From Candidatus Omnitrophota bacterium (GTDB taxonomy: Bacteria; Omnitrophota; Gorgyraeia; Gorgyraeales; Gorgyraeaceae), in the NCBI GenBank assembly GCA_018901615.1, contig JAHIEN010000008.1, forward strand, positions 1 through 8,559: a stretch of DNA of 8,559 nt. The letters run 5' to 3'. The notes below the pieces were generated by a model. The model was not told the origin of the DNA. It saw nothing but the letters and a program-made list of their open reading frames with translations, and did no database searches. Made by a program: the position numbers and the translations under genes. This document shows, piece after piece, positions 1 to 7,165 of the stretch; position 1 is the first letter of the stretch; each line of letters starts with the position of its first letter.

Positions 1-3000
1 AATTCAGAAGGAATCACAATAGATGAAATAGAAGATTTATTTGGGATAAGAATGATATTTAGCTCTGAAGAAGATTTGTGGAAAGCCTCGGACATAGATA
101 ATATTTTAGGCGAGAGAATAAAGAGCGAAATTCGGCTTGCCAAAGACATTGGGTATGATGATTTTTATGTTAAAGTTAGGGACAGGGCTAACGAAAAACT
201 AGTCTACGCAGTAGAATATATTACAGAAGATAACTATATTAGTTATACTGCAGGCGTAGCCGCGCACTGGACGTATAAAGCAAGGCGCGAGACAGGGCAG
301 AATTTTGATTCAGATCATTTGAAATTAACAAGCGATCCGCGCGAGGACTTTAATTTACTGCAGCAGTCTTTAAAAGATTGGATATTTGTCTTTAGCCTGG
401 AAACTGAAAAAATAGGCCAGAATGTATACAGGCCGCTTAGGATGAATAAATCTTCAAGACCCTCAGACTTTGCTTCAGCAAGAAGGGTGGATAGATTAAA
501 TAAAGACTACGATCATGCGGAATATTTTACGGCAGAGTATGACTCTATTACAGGAGAGTTTAGCGTTTCCCAAAAGAGGCCGCTCGGAGAAAACGAGCAG
601 CTTAAAACAGGTATGGTATTAGAGGTATCTTCCAGGCCTAACTCGCTGCTTTTAAGTTTAAAAAACAAAGATAAAAAATTCTCTTATATTAGTAACACTA
701 AAAAGCCGAGAACACGTCTTTTATTGGATAATCTGACAAAAGAAAAGATGGCTAAATCCGTAAAAGATGGAAAGGCTAAATTAAAAAATGCCGGATTTGA
801 CATAGAAAGAAAAGACCAGCTCTTTTTAAGCTTTCTCTGTAACCTCTATGGGTTAAAAAATATAGAAGAACTGTGCGCTGCTTTATCCTCCAGGGATATA
901 ATTTCAGTAGAGGAATTAGAAAAATATAAAAAAGGCAAGGAGCTTCTTGAGGGCAAAGGGTTATATTTTGTGAAGGGGGGCGCGGCATTAGAAAGGGTGA
1001 ACGCAATATTAAAAGAGTTTTCTATGGGTTCTATTAAGGAGCTGCTCATTGCTTTGGGTAAGGACGAGAAGGAAAAGGGCAAGATAACGATCAAGAAAGT
1101 CAGCGAAGCGTTATTCAGAAATAAACCCGAGATAACTGTAAGCCCTGTGACTATAGGAACGCAGAGAAGCGCATATCATCTCATGATTACTGTTGTAGAT
1201 AGACAAGGTGTATTGGCTGAAGTTGCCGGGATATTGAAAAAATTGGAGATTAATATTCGCGAGGTTAATTCTAGAACATTAAAGAAAACAAAACCATTAA
1301 AGGCAAAGATAGATCTATGGATTGAGGTTAAGGATTTTGCTCAAATCGGCAAAGCTATTGAAGAACTGCAGCTTAAGCTGGAAGCAATCACAAGCCTTTC
1401 TTCCCAGGCAAGCCATAACTGGAGAAGAGAAAAAATAATTATTCTTGCTCCGGATAAAATAGGGTTAACTAGTGACATAACAGCGGCTATTGCCAGCCTT
1501 GGAGTAAATATACGCAGCATGAATTCCCCGTCTATAGAAAATGATATTGCTAGTTATGAGTTTATTGTAGATATCCCTCCCGTGATAACTAATGAGGAAT
1601 TTATTTCCGCCATTCAAAGCATTAAAGATATTATTGTAGAGATAGCGAAGCCTAAAACTCCGCTAGAACAAAAACTGCCTTCCAAATCTCCAATGAAATC
1701 AGTGAAGATAGATGATTTAACCCCTTCCGAAGCCATTTTTTCTTTGCCGGATGAGAAAACGTTTACAAAAGAATTCGTAGCCACCCACATGAACTGGTTA
1801 TCGGGTGGGTTAAAAGATAAGCTTGTTGATATAATTGATAAAGCTGATTCACAGGAAAGTATCTGGGGCAGCTTTAAAGGAATAGAGAAAGATATTAAGA
1901 AGGAATGGTACGCTAAACGCAGCGAATATTTAAGAGGCGGAAGAAGTATAACAGACGAGATAGCGCACCTATTTTTGAAGCTTTTCCAGCTGGAGACATA
2001 TCTTTTAAGACCGGCCAAGGATAATGCGGATATTTACGCAGGGTTGGGCTATCAGCCGAGTCCAGCAGAATTCATGAGCCCGGCTAGAGCGGTAAAACAG
2101 CTTAATAAGATAATGGAAGAATACAGCAAAGAAGGCATTGTCGCAAGTATAGCGCTATTGGTTGATGGCAGGTTGAATTTAGCTGCGACCAATACGCTTG
2201 ACACAGAATCAGATATCCGCAGGCGCATGGATATCATGAGAAATACCCATTTTGCCGTGTGGGCAAGCTCTGAAACAAATACAATCAGGATAGACCTTCC
2301 GCGCTATATCCTGTACTATTTCAGTGAAAAACATTTTTTCTCCGCTAATAATAAGGGTTCGGAAGAATATGCTAAATATAGGAATTTAAGAGATGTGATG
2401 CATGACTATCTGATTGAATTAGCCAGGCGGCTTATAGATGGCGGCCTAAGCCCTGAGATGAAATTCGTAGCTTATGATGATTTAAATAAATCTCTTTTTG
2501 AGGATTTCGGGGAGAGGCATCCGGATACATTAGGCGAGGTTGCCCGGATAAAAGAAATTGCGGAAAAGGATACTGCGAATCTCGGCTCTATAAATTCCTA
2601 TGATGCTAAGTCTCATGAAGATTTAAGAGAATATCTTAAGGCCGCAAACCAGATACAGATATACGGTGAAAAAATAGAAGGCATAGAATTCAGCGAAGAG
2701 TATGCCGCCATACTGAAGGATCTCGTGGAGGGATTGCCTGAAGACATAAAGATAATACTCGTAGAACATAACAGGGGTTCTCCTGATTCAGCTGAAAAAA
2801 GGATGCTTTTTTATGAAGAGAAACCCATGCGCTGGATTTTCTCCCACGTAGGCACCCGCAAAGATACAGGGAAGTTCATATACCTGCCAAAAACCGCGTT
2901 CCTGGAACTTTCAAAAACTGAATCAGGCAAAATATTTCTTAAAAAATTGATATTGGAAGAAATGCATCACATAGATCAAAAGCTATCAGGCGATTGGGCA

Positions 3001-4395
3001 GAGGATTATCATGGGTATGAAGATAATAAACTGAGGCAGTTTATAATAGATTATCTTGGGGATAGATTATCCCCCATAGAGATAAGGACGCCTATACATA
3101 TATTAGATGACATTAATAGCGCCATAGGAAAATTAGGAGCTATTATAAAAGACATAGATTTTATATTGAGTAAGATACGAGCCCTTAAGCCTGAAGAGAA
3201 AAAGGCTTTTGACCCTAACGATCCACACGTTCTTGAGATAGTAAATTTACTGAAGAATTTGGAAGACAATTTGAAAGGTTCAAGGAGGGCAGAAAAAAGA
3301 AGGGCCTTAAAGGTTATTTCCTATATAAAAAAGGATTTAGCATCCGGGAATATTCGTAACACGCTGAGTAAACTGGGAAGCACGAAAAACGGCGCAAGGG
3401 CATTGTTGAACAGTTACTTAAAAGTTCTTTTTGAAAAGAAGAACCGCTTTGAAAATGAGTTAAGGCGAAGAAAGGTTTTCAGGCTAACAGCAGAAGTAGA
3501 ATTTGACGCATATAAGCCGCATGATAAGGAAACCGAGGCTATTCTGACGCAAGAGTTTGACAGCTGGAGCAATTCCGAAGAGGCTAAAAACGTTGAATTA
3601 TATGAAAGAATAGTTAAATTTTATGAAATCTGGTATTCAAGAGGAGAAAGAGGGCCTCCTGAAACAGCCTTGATATCCGCGCTTATTAAAGATGAAAATA
3701 TCAAGGAGCTGATAAAGAATATCAAGGATGGGAGTAAGGACTTTGATAATTTATCGGCATATAAAAGGCAGGAAGAGGTAGAGGCAATTATAAAAAAAGA
3801 GAATATGAACGTACGCGATCAAAGATTGTTCAGGGCTATTACTTTTACGCCTAAATTTTACTGGGCTGCCAGAGTTCCTGTAAGCGCAAGAAAATATATC
3901 TCTATGCTTATTAGTTCGGGCATGTTTGGCGCAGGTATTTTATATGCCAAGGGAGTTTTAAATGTAGATTACACAGGAGACGGCTCAGAGGATGACTGGT
4001 TTATGAAATTGAGCGCGGAAGAACTTTCTGAAAACAGATATGACAGATCCCCAGGGCCGGGAGTTTTATTTACAAGTTTATCTAACTTCAGCGGAGAAAC
4101 AAAAAAGTATTTTAGAGAACTCTGGAAGGCAGGTAAAAAGGGGCGCCTCTATGAGATGTACAATTCCTATCAGCAGACATCGATCCTGCGTGACTATATA
4201 TGGGATAGGGATAAACAGGTTTATTTAATAAAGTGGAAGGATGTTTCAGGCATAGAAGAGAAAGGAAAATGGGTATTGGTGAAGGACATTCTAAGAAACA
4301 GACCAGTCGCTTTTATACATTCGCCTGATGACGGGTTGATAGAGCCATTAAAAGACTTACTAAAGGCGCAAGGCTCAGCGCGGATAAATATTTAA
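1..4395 (+). CDS. Giant RelA/SpoT-homologue-like protein (degenerate synthetase, TGS, ACT-ACT, ~900-aa unknown C-terminus), 5' partial
   Basis: The frame is open from base 1, so the start is missing; 1464 residues are visible and the stop is TAA at 4393. Residue numbers count from the Met at 52, which is internal. The protein opens in a RelA/SpoT synthetase fold: IEDLFGIRMIF matches the DLxxIRII segment that carries the magnesium-binding Asp, and GVAAHWTYKA (68-77) matches the conserved end of the domain. Between them the usual GYQSLH reads GYDDFY (34-39) and the usual EIQIRT reads AVEYIT (53-58), so the catalytic Glu is Ala and synthesis is unlikely. A TGS-like domain follows (about 108-195, with FVF and a DFA motif). 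Next come two helical units (about 238-292 and 295-355) and two ACT domains (about 373-447 with DRQGVLAEVAGIL, and 458-532 with DKIGLTSDI). ACT domains often bind small ligands such as amino acids. Residues 540-1447 match no family I know; EEMHHID (969-975) could bind metal. Standard RSH proteins are about 700-750 residues with one ACT. It was probably an RSH sensor that lost its activity; this is inference. Confidence 0.8.
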   Translation, partial: NSEGITIDEIEDLFGIRMIFSSEEDLWKASDIDNILGERIKSEIRLAKDIGYDDFYVKVRDRANEKLVYAVEYITEDNYISYTAGVAAHWTYKARRETGQNFDSDHLKLTSDPREDFNLLQQSLKDWIFVFSLETEKIGQNVYRPLRMNKSSRPSDFASARRVDRLNKDYDHAEYFTAEYDSITGEFSVSQKRPLGENEQLKTGMVLEVSSRPNSLLLSLKNKDKKFSYISNTKKPRTRLLLDNLTKEKMAKSVKDGKAKLKNAGFDIERKDQLFLSFLCNLYGLKNIEELCAALSSRDIISVEELEKYKKGKELLEGKGLYFVKGGAALERVNAILKEFSMGSIKELLIALGKDEKEKGKITIKKVSEALFRNKPEITVSPVTIGTQRSAYHLMITVVDRQGVLAEVAGILKKLEINIREVNSRTLKKTKPLKAKIDLWIEVKDFAQIGKAIEELQLKLEAITSLSSQASHNWRREKIIILAPDKIGLTSDITAAIASLGVNIRSMNSPSIENDIASYEFIVDIPPVITNEEFISAIQSIKDIIVEIAKPKTPLEQKLPSKSPMKSVKIDDLTPSEAIFSLPDEKTFTKEFVATHMNWLSGGLKDKLVDIIDKADSQESIWGSFKGIEKDIKKEWYAKRSEYLRGGRSITDEIAHLFLKLFQLETYLLRPAKDNADIYAGLGYQPSPAEFMSPARAVKQLNKIMEEYSKEGIVASIALLVDGRLNLAATNTLDTESDIRRRMDIMRNTHFAVWASSETNTIRIDLPRYILYYFSEKHFFSANNKGSEEYAKYRNLRDVMHDYLIELARRLIDGGLSPEMKFVAYDDLNKSLFEDFGERHPDTLGEVARIKEIAEKDTANLGSINSYDAKSHEDLREYLKAANQIQIYGEKIEGIEFSEEYAAILKDLVEGLPEDIKIILVEHNRGSPDSAEKRMLFYEEKPMRWIFSHVGTRKDTGKFIYLPKTAFLELSKTESGKIFLKKLILEEMHHIDQKLSGDWAEDYHGYEDNKLRQFIIDYLGDRLSPIEIRTPIHILDDINSAIGKLGAIIKDIDFILSKIRALKPEEKKAFDPNDPHVLEIVNLLKNLEDNLKGSRRAEKRRALKVISYIKKDLASGNIRNTLSKLGSTKNGARALLNSYLKVLFEKKNRFENELRRRKVFRLTAEVEFDAYKPHDKETEAILTQEFDSWSNSEEAKNVELYERIVKFYEIWYSRGERGPPETALISALIKDENIKELIKNIKDGSKDFDNLSAYKRQEEVEAIIKKENMNVRDQRLFRAITFTPKFYWAARVPVSARKYISMLISSGMFGAGILYAKGVLNVDYTGDGSEDDWFMKLSAEELSENRYDRSPGPGVLFTSLSNFSGETKKYFRELWKAGKKGRLYEMYNSYQQTSILRDYIWDRDKQVYLIKWKDVSGIEEKGKWVLVKDILRNRPVAFIHSPDDGLIEPLKDLLKAQGSARINI

Positions 4396-4462
4396 TACTC
4401 CGAAATAGGGTCTGCGGAAAATCGCTTAAAGTTTTGCCCGCGCCGATGGCAGGGATGCTGCT

Positions 4463-4503
4463 TAATTTCACACTTTTGTGACACACAGAAAAGTGTGAAA
4501 TTA
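4463..4503 (+). terminator. 15-bp perfect hairpin, candidate terminator of the long + strand gene
   Basis: Arms 4463-4477 (TAATTTCACACTTTT) and 4489-4503 (AAAAGTGTGAAATTA) are exact reverse complements around an 11-nt loop. The loop can pair further as GTG-ACA-CAC with a 2-nt bulge. On the + strand the stem is followed by TTTT. It lies 67 nt after the TAA of the long gene. The stem is AT-rich at its base and the T-run is short, so it may be a weak terminator, a REP-like element, or both. Confidence 0.5.
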
Positions 4504-4514
4504 TTTTAAACGGG

Positions 4515-4532
4515 GCAAGGCTCTGTAGCTAC
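4515..4532 (+). repeat. Imperfect direct repeat, copy 1
   Basis: GCAAGGCTCTGTAGCTAC here recurs at 4596-4613 with two substitutions, 81 nt downstream. Both copies are followed a few bases later by similar CACCA or CCACA sequence, so the duplicated unit may be a little over 30 nt long. Confidence 0.55.
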
Positions 4533-4538
4533 GTAGTT

Positions 4539-4579
4539 GCACCATCTTACCTGTCCCGAGCGCAGTCGAAGGATGGTGC
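4539..4579. repeat. Inverted repeat enclosing a CCGAGCGCAGTCGAAGG-type core
   Basis: Arms GCACCATC (4539-4546) and GATGGTGC (4572-4579) are exact complements around 25 nt. TT at 4547-4548 can also pair with AA at 4569-4570 across a one-base bulge. The core CCCGAGCGCAGTCGAAGG resembles a dispersed palindromic intergenic motif that I recall from many bacterial genomes. That resemblance is from memory and unverified. Confidence 0.5.
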
Positions 4580-4590
4580 TGGGATGTTTA

Positions 4591-4607
4591 GCAGCGCAAG
4601 GCGCTGC
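4591..4607. repeat. 7-bp perfect hairpin with 3-nt loop
   Basis: GCAGCGC (4591-4597), loop AAG, then GCGCTGC (4601-4607). It overlaps the second copy of the direct repeat. The first copy at the equivalent place (GGGGC-AAG-GCTCT) can fold the same way using two G-T pairs, which suggests the structure is retained between copies. Confidence 0.5.
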
Positions 4608-4613
4608 AGCTAC
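4596..4613 (+). repeat. Imperfect direct repeat, copy 2
   Basis: GCAAGGCGCTGCAGCTAC differs from the copy at 4515-4532 at two positions. The two copies flank the GCACCATC/GATGGTGC inverted repeat. Confidence 0.55.
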
Positions 4614-4632
4614 ATGCGGCTACCACATGTAG
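4610..4632. repeat. 7-bp inverted repeat with 9-nt loop
   Basis: CTACATG (4610-4616) and CATGTAG (4626-4632) are perfect complements around CGGCTACCA. It abuts the preceding hairpin, so 4591-4632 could fold as two adjoining stems. Confidence 0.45.
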
Positions 4633-4674
4633 ATGACGAGGAGACTTTTTCAGCAATCTCAACAAATCCACTTG

Positions 4675-4698
4675 GTGCCACGCACCAGTGCGTGGCAC
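4675..4698. repeat. 11-bp near-perfect palindrome downstream of the response regulator stop
   Basis: GTGCCACGCAC (4675-4685) and GTGCGTGGCAC (4688-4698) are exact complements separated by only CA. Flanking G4674 and T4699 add a wobble pair. It starts 23 nt after the TAG of the minus-strand operon, where a terminator would be expected. No T-run follows on the minus strand (CAAGTGGATTTG), so a Rho-independent terminator is not well supported. It looks more like a REP-type element, which could still stabilise the mRNA 3' end. Confidence 0.6.
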
Positions 4699-4721
4699 TG
4701 ATTCTCGTAGATTTTGCTTAA

Positions 4722-5654
4722 CTAAGTTTTTCTTCGTTCTTTTACGTAGTTACTGCCTTTAAGCTGTTTTGCGTATTGTTTCAGATCCGCGCCTGTTTCT
4801 CCTACCTCTGCGACGTGCGTTATCTTTTTCTTTTCATTACTTATGACAGCTATAGAAATAGAAATAAGCGGGATCTTTTTTCGTTTTCCTTTCCTGTCTT
4901 TTGCCACTACATACCCTTTTTCTTTATCTTCTTTGTTATATAAATCCGGCACCATTAAGTCGAATTTAGAGATAATGTTTTCACATAATCCGTCTACTTT
5001 TTCCGGCACCGTCACTACCACAAAATCATCGCCGCCCACATGCCCTATGAAATCCTTAGTGGTGCCTTTTTCCTGCACAGAAGATATCAGTATCCTCGCG
5101 GAGTTTTTTATAACCTCATCACCTTTTTCAAAGCCGTATTGATCGTTAAAGGCCTTGAATTTATCAAGGTCTATGTAACAGACTGAAAAAAGCTTGCCTT
5201 CGTCAATGCGCTTTTGTATCTCGTTAAGTATAGATACGTTTCCGGGCAGTCTTGTTAAAGGGTTCGCGTCAAGATCCCGCGCTGTTCTGCGCAGTACCAT
5301 TTTTACCCGGGCCACAAGCTCCTTTGGTTCAAACGGCTTTACCATATAATCATCCGCGCCGGCGTTTATGCCGTAGATCTTATCGGAAATTTCCCCCTTG
5401 CCTGTAAGCATTATGATCGGCATATGCTGTACGAGTATATCCTCTTTCAGGATCCTGCACACCTCGTCCCCGCATAACCTGGGCATTTTAAAATCCGTAA
5501 TCAAGAGGTCAAGCTTGGTTTTTTTAATAATATCAAGCGCCTCCTGGCCATCGTGAGCTTCTATTACTTTGTATCCTTCCGCCTCAAGGGTTATTTTTAA
5601 AACATCAAGTATGTCCAGGTCGTCATCCACGATTAATATTTTTTCCATAAGCAT
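4722..5654 (-). CDS. Response regulator with REC receiver and GGDEF-family (GGDDF) output domain
   Basis: This 310-residue cytoplasmic regulator is the last gene of the operon. Residues 1-122 form a REC domain with acidic pocket DDD (10-12), phosphoacceptor Asp54 (LLITDFKMP), Thr84 and Lys106 (VKPF), all intact. A short linker with NPLTRLPGN (131-139) leads to a GGDEF-type domain. DLDKFKAFND (162-171) and GD (178-179) supply the expected metal- and guanine-contacting residues. The signature reads GGDDF (207-211) instead of GGDEF, and no RxxD inhibitory site precedes it. The C-terminus (LKQYAKQLKGSNYVKERR) differs from the usual AKxxGRNR. From memory these traits mark a recurrent GGDDF subfamily, so whether it makes c-di-GMP is open. 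The ATG at 5654 has AAGGAG 9 nt upstream; the Met two codons on would be spaced too far. The gene starts 18 nt after the kinase stop, so the kinase is its likely partner. Confidence 0.9.
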   Translation of the reverse strand: MLMEKILIVDDDLDILDVLKITLEAEGYKVIEAHDGQEALDIIKKTKLDLLITDFKMPRLCGDEVCRILKEDILVQHMPIIMLTGKGEISDKIYGINAGADDYMVKPFEPKELVARVKMVLRRTARDLDANPLTRLPGNVSILNEIQKRIDEGKLFSVCYIDLDKFKAFNDQYGFEKGDEVIKNSARILISSVQEKGTTKDFIGHVGGDDFVVVTVPEKVDGLCENIISKFDLMVPDLYNKEDKEKGYVVAKDRKGKRKKIPLISISIAVISNEKKKITHVAEVGETGADLKQYAKQLKGSNYVKERRKT

Positions 5655-5663
5655 TTTTTGCGT

Positions 5664-5669
5664 CTCCTT
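5664..5669 (-). promoter_or_regulatory. Ribosome binding site of the response regulator
   Basis: AAGGAG on the minus strand lies 9 nt before the ATG at 5654 and within the 18-nt gap after the kinase TAG. Its spacing favours this ATG over the ATG two codons downstream. Confidence 0.8.
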
Positions 5670-5672
5670 GTT

Positions 5673-7148
5673 CTAGGCCTTTGGCACTGTAAAGCTGAAT
5701 TTAGCACCCTTTCCTAATTCGCTTTCGACCCATATCGTACCTCCATGGGCCTCTACTATCTGTTTTACAAGAGACAGTCCCAGGCCAGTGCCTTTTACCC
5801 CCTGGTTCTGCGCGTTATCAGACCTGAAAAATTCCTCGAATACCTTTTCCAGGTCGTACCTGGGTATACCCATGCCGCTGTCTTCCACGCCGAACTCTAC
5901 AAAACCATCTTTGTCTTTTACGGATATATTGATTTTCCCTTTTTCAGGAGTAAATTTTATGGCGTTGCTTAAGAGATTCAGAAACACCCTTTCCATCTGA
6001 CCTTGGTCAGCCATTACCTTATTACCCTTTGACTTGTTGCTCAATTTAAGAGAGATCTCCTTGTCTTTAACCTGAGGCGTTATAATATCTATGACTGAAT
6101 CCAATACCTCCTTTATCGATGTTTCTTTGATCGCCATCTGGACCCTACCAGACTCTATCCTGGCTATATCAAGCAGGTCGTTGATAAGGTGGGCGAGGTC
6201 ATTCGAATGCTTATCTATTTTCTCAAGACGCTCTTTCTGCGCAGGACTGACCTGGCCCAATTTTCCAGCCATAAGTATCGAGGCATAACCTTTTATGGAA
6301 GTCAGAGGCGTCCTTAGTTCATGCGAGACCGCGGATACGAAGTTTGACTTTGCCTTGTTCAGCCTTTTCAATGCCTCGTTTAACTTTGCCAGTTCCGCTG
6401 TTCTTTCTCTGACCCTTCTTTCAAGGTCCTGGTGGGAATTATAGAGCTCTGTATAAAGCATTGCGTTTTCAATAGCTGTGCCTATCTGGCTTGCCAGGAC
6501 AGACAAAAGCTCTACATCTCCTTCTGTCAGCTTCGCGTAGCCAGAGTCATTACCCATGAGTATAAAACCCATGGTACTATCTTTGGCCACGATAGGGACT
6601 GTTAAAAACGACTCTGTTTTAAATATTCCTATAAGAAGGTCTTCGTTTTCGATCTTTTCCATATCCCTGTTTACAAGCACAAACCCACTTTTTTTAAAAA
6701 GGGCATTGGCCGTATTGCCCTTATTTATCTCTTTCTGTATCCTTTCGATATCAGCGCTAGAATACCCGATAAAGGTCTTTACAACGGCAGGCTCTGAATC
6801 GCTATCCTTTAACATTATAATGGCCTTTGAGAAACCCAGCTTCTGGATCAGGGGTTTATTTATCAGCAAAAACAGCTCGTTTATGTTCAGGGTGGAATTT
6901 ATCTTTTTCCCTAGCTCGTGCAGTGTGTACAGCCCCGTTATCTTTTTGTCTAATTCCTCCCGGACCTTGTTGAGGGCAAGGTCTGTCTTTATAATTATTT
7001 TTGCCTGTTCGTCCAGCTGCTTTATGATATCCTGCAGCCTATTATTTTTTGCTTCTGAATCAAGGCGCCTGCTCCTTTCAAAAAGATAGACTATAAAAAC
7101 AATAGAGGTGACTATGACCGAAAGTATCGTGTAATATGGTATGACCAT
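5673..7148 (-). CDS. Membrane-anchored GAF-domain sensor histidine kinase
   Basis: The protein is 491 residues from the ATG at 7148. One N-terminal membrane segment (about 2-23, VIPYYTILSVIVTSIVFIVYLF) is followed by a coiled-coil stretch (about 24-75) and a GAF domain (about 83-233). A second helix (DLERRVRERTAELAKLN) leads into the dimerisation domain. The H-box SAVSHELRTPLTSIKGY puts the phosphorylated histidine at His276. The ATP-binding domain has all boxes: N (NLLSNAIKFTP, Asn391/395), G1 (DSGMGIP, 423-429), F (FEEFF) and G2 (GTGLGLSLV, 453-461). It should be a working class I kinase with no extracellular sensor loop, so its input is likely cytoplasmic through GAF or the FIST partner. 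The frame is open to an ATG at 7259, but that start would overlap the FIST gene by 94 nt and place 37 basic/polar residues before the membrane segment. GGAG 9 nt before 7148 settles the shorter start. Confidence 0.93.
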   Translation of the reverse strand: MVIPYYTILSVIVTSIVFIVYLFERSRRLDSEAKNNRLQDIIKQLDEQAKIIIKTDLALNKVREELDKKITGLYTLHELGKKINSTLNINELFLLINKPLIQKLGFSKAIIMLKDSDSEPAVVKTFIGYSSADIERIQKEINKGNTANALFKKSGFVLVNRDMEKIENEDLLIGIFKTESFLTVPIVAKDSTMGFILMGNDSGYAKLTEGDVELLSVLASQIGTAIENAMLYTELYNSHQDLERRVRERTAELAKLNEALKRLNKAKSNFVSAVSHELRTPLTSIKGYASILMAGKLGQVSPAQKERLEKIDKHSNDLAHLINDLLDIARIESGRVQMAIKETSIKEVLDSVIDIITPQVKDKEISLKLSNKSKGNKVMADQGQMERVFLNLLSNAIKFTPEKGKINISVKDKDGFVEFGVEDSGMGIPRYDLEKVFEEFFRSDNAQNQGVKGTGLGLSLVKQIVEAHGGTIWVESELGKGAKFSFTVPKA

Positions 7149-7157
7149 TTTGCTTAT

Positions 7158-7161
7158 CTCC
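7158..7161 (-). promoter_or_regulatory. Ribosome binding site of the histidine kinase
   Basis: GGAG on the minus strand, 9 nt upstream of ATG 7148 and just after the FIST stop codon (TAG, 7168-7166). It decides the kinase start in favour of 7148 over the longer in-frame ATG at 7259. Confidence 0.75.
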
Positions 7162-7165
7162 GGGC

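Larger units (their letters stand above)
4396..4721. other. Convergent intergenic region packed with inverted repeats
   Basis: This 326-nt gap lies between the stop codons of two converging genes, so no promoter is needed here. I see no convincing reading frame. It contains at least five dyads: 4463-4503, 4539-4579, 4591-4607, 4610-4632 and 4675-4698. It also has an 18-nt imperfect direct repeat (4515-4532 and 4596-4613, 16 of 18 identical). By eye it is richer in GC than the long gene to its left. The density of palindromes resembles a cluster of REP-type intergenic elements rather than one simple terminator. Confidence 0.7.

Noticed and set aside
1614..2018. 134-codon open frame on the minus strand inside the long gene.
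   Set aside because: It is a shadow of the long + strand frame, with no ribosome site or recognisable domain.
3892..3960. Transmembrane helix in the long protein (KYISMLISSGMFGAGILYAKG).
   Set aside because: The stretch is short, interrupted by Ser/Gly and flanked by soluble-looking sequence, so a buried helix or strand is equally likely.
4396..4721. CRISPR array or tRNA/rRNA gene in the repeat-rich gap.
   Set aside because: Repeats are not regularly spaced or identical, there are no spacers, and no cloverleaf or rRNA signature is visible.
6556..7089. 177-codon open frame on the + strand opposite the kinase.
   Set aside because: It is antisense to a clearly conserved GAF/coiled-coil coding region, shows no family motif, and is rich in Ser, Phe and Ile as expected for an antisense shadow.
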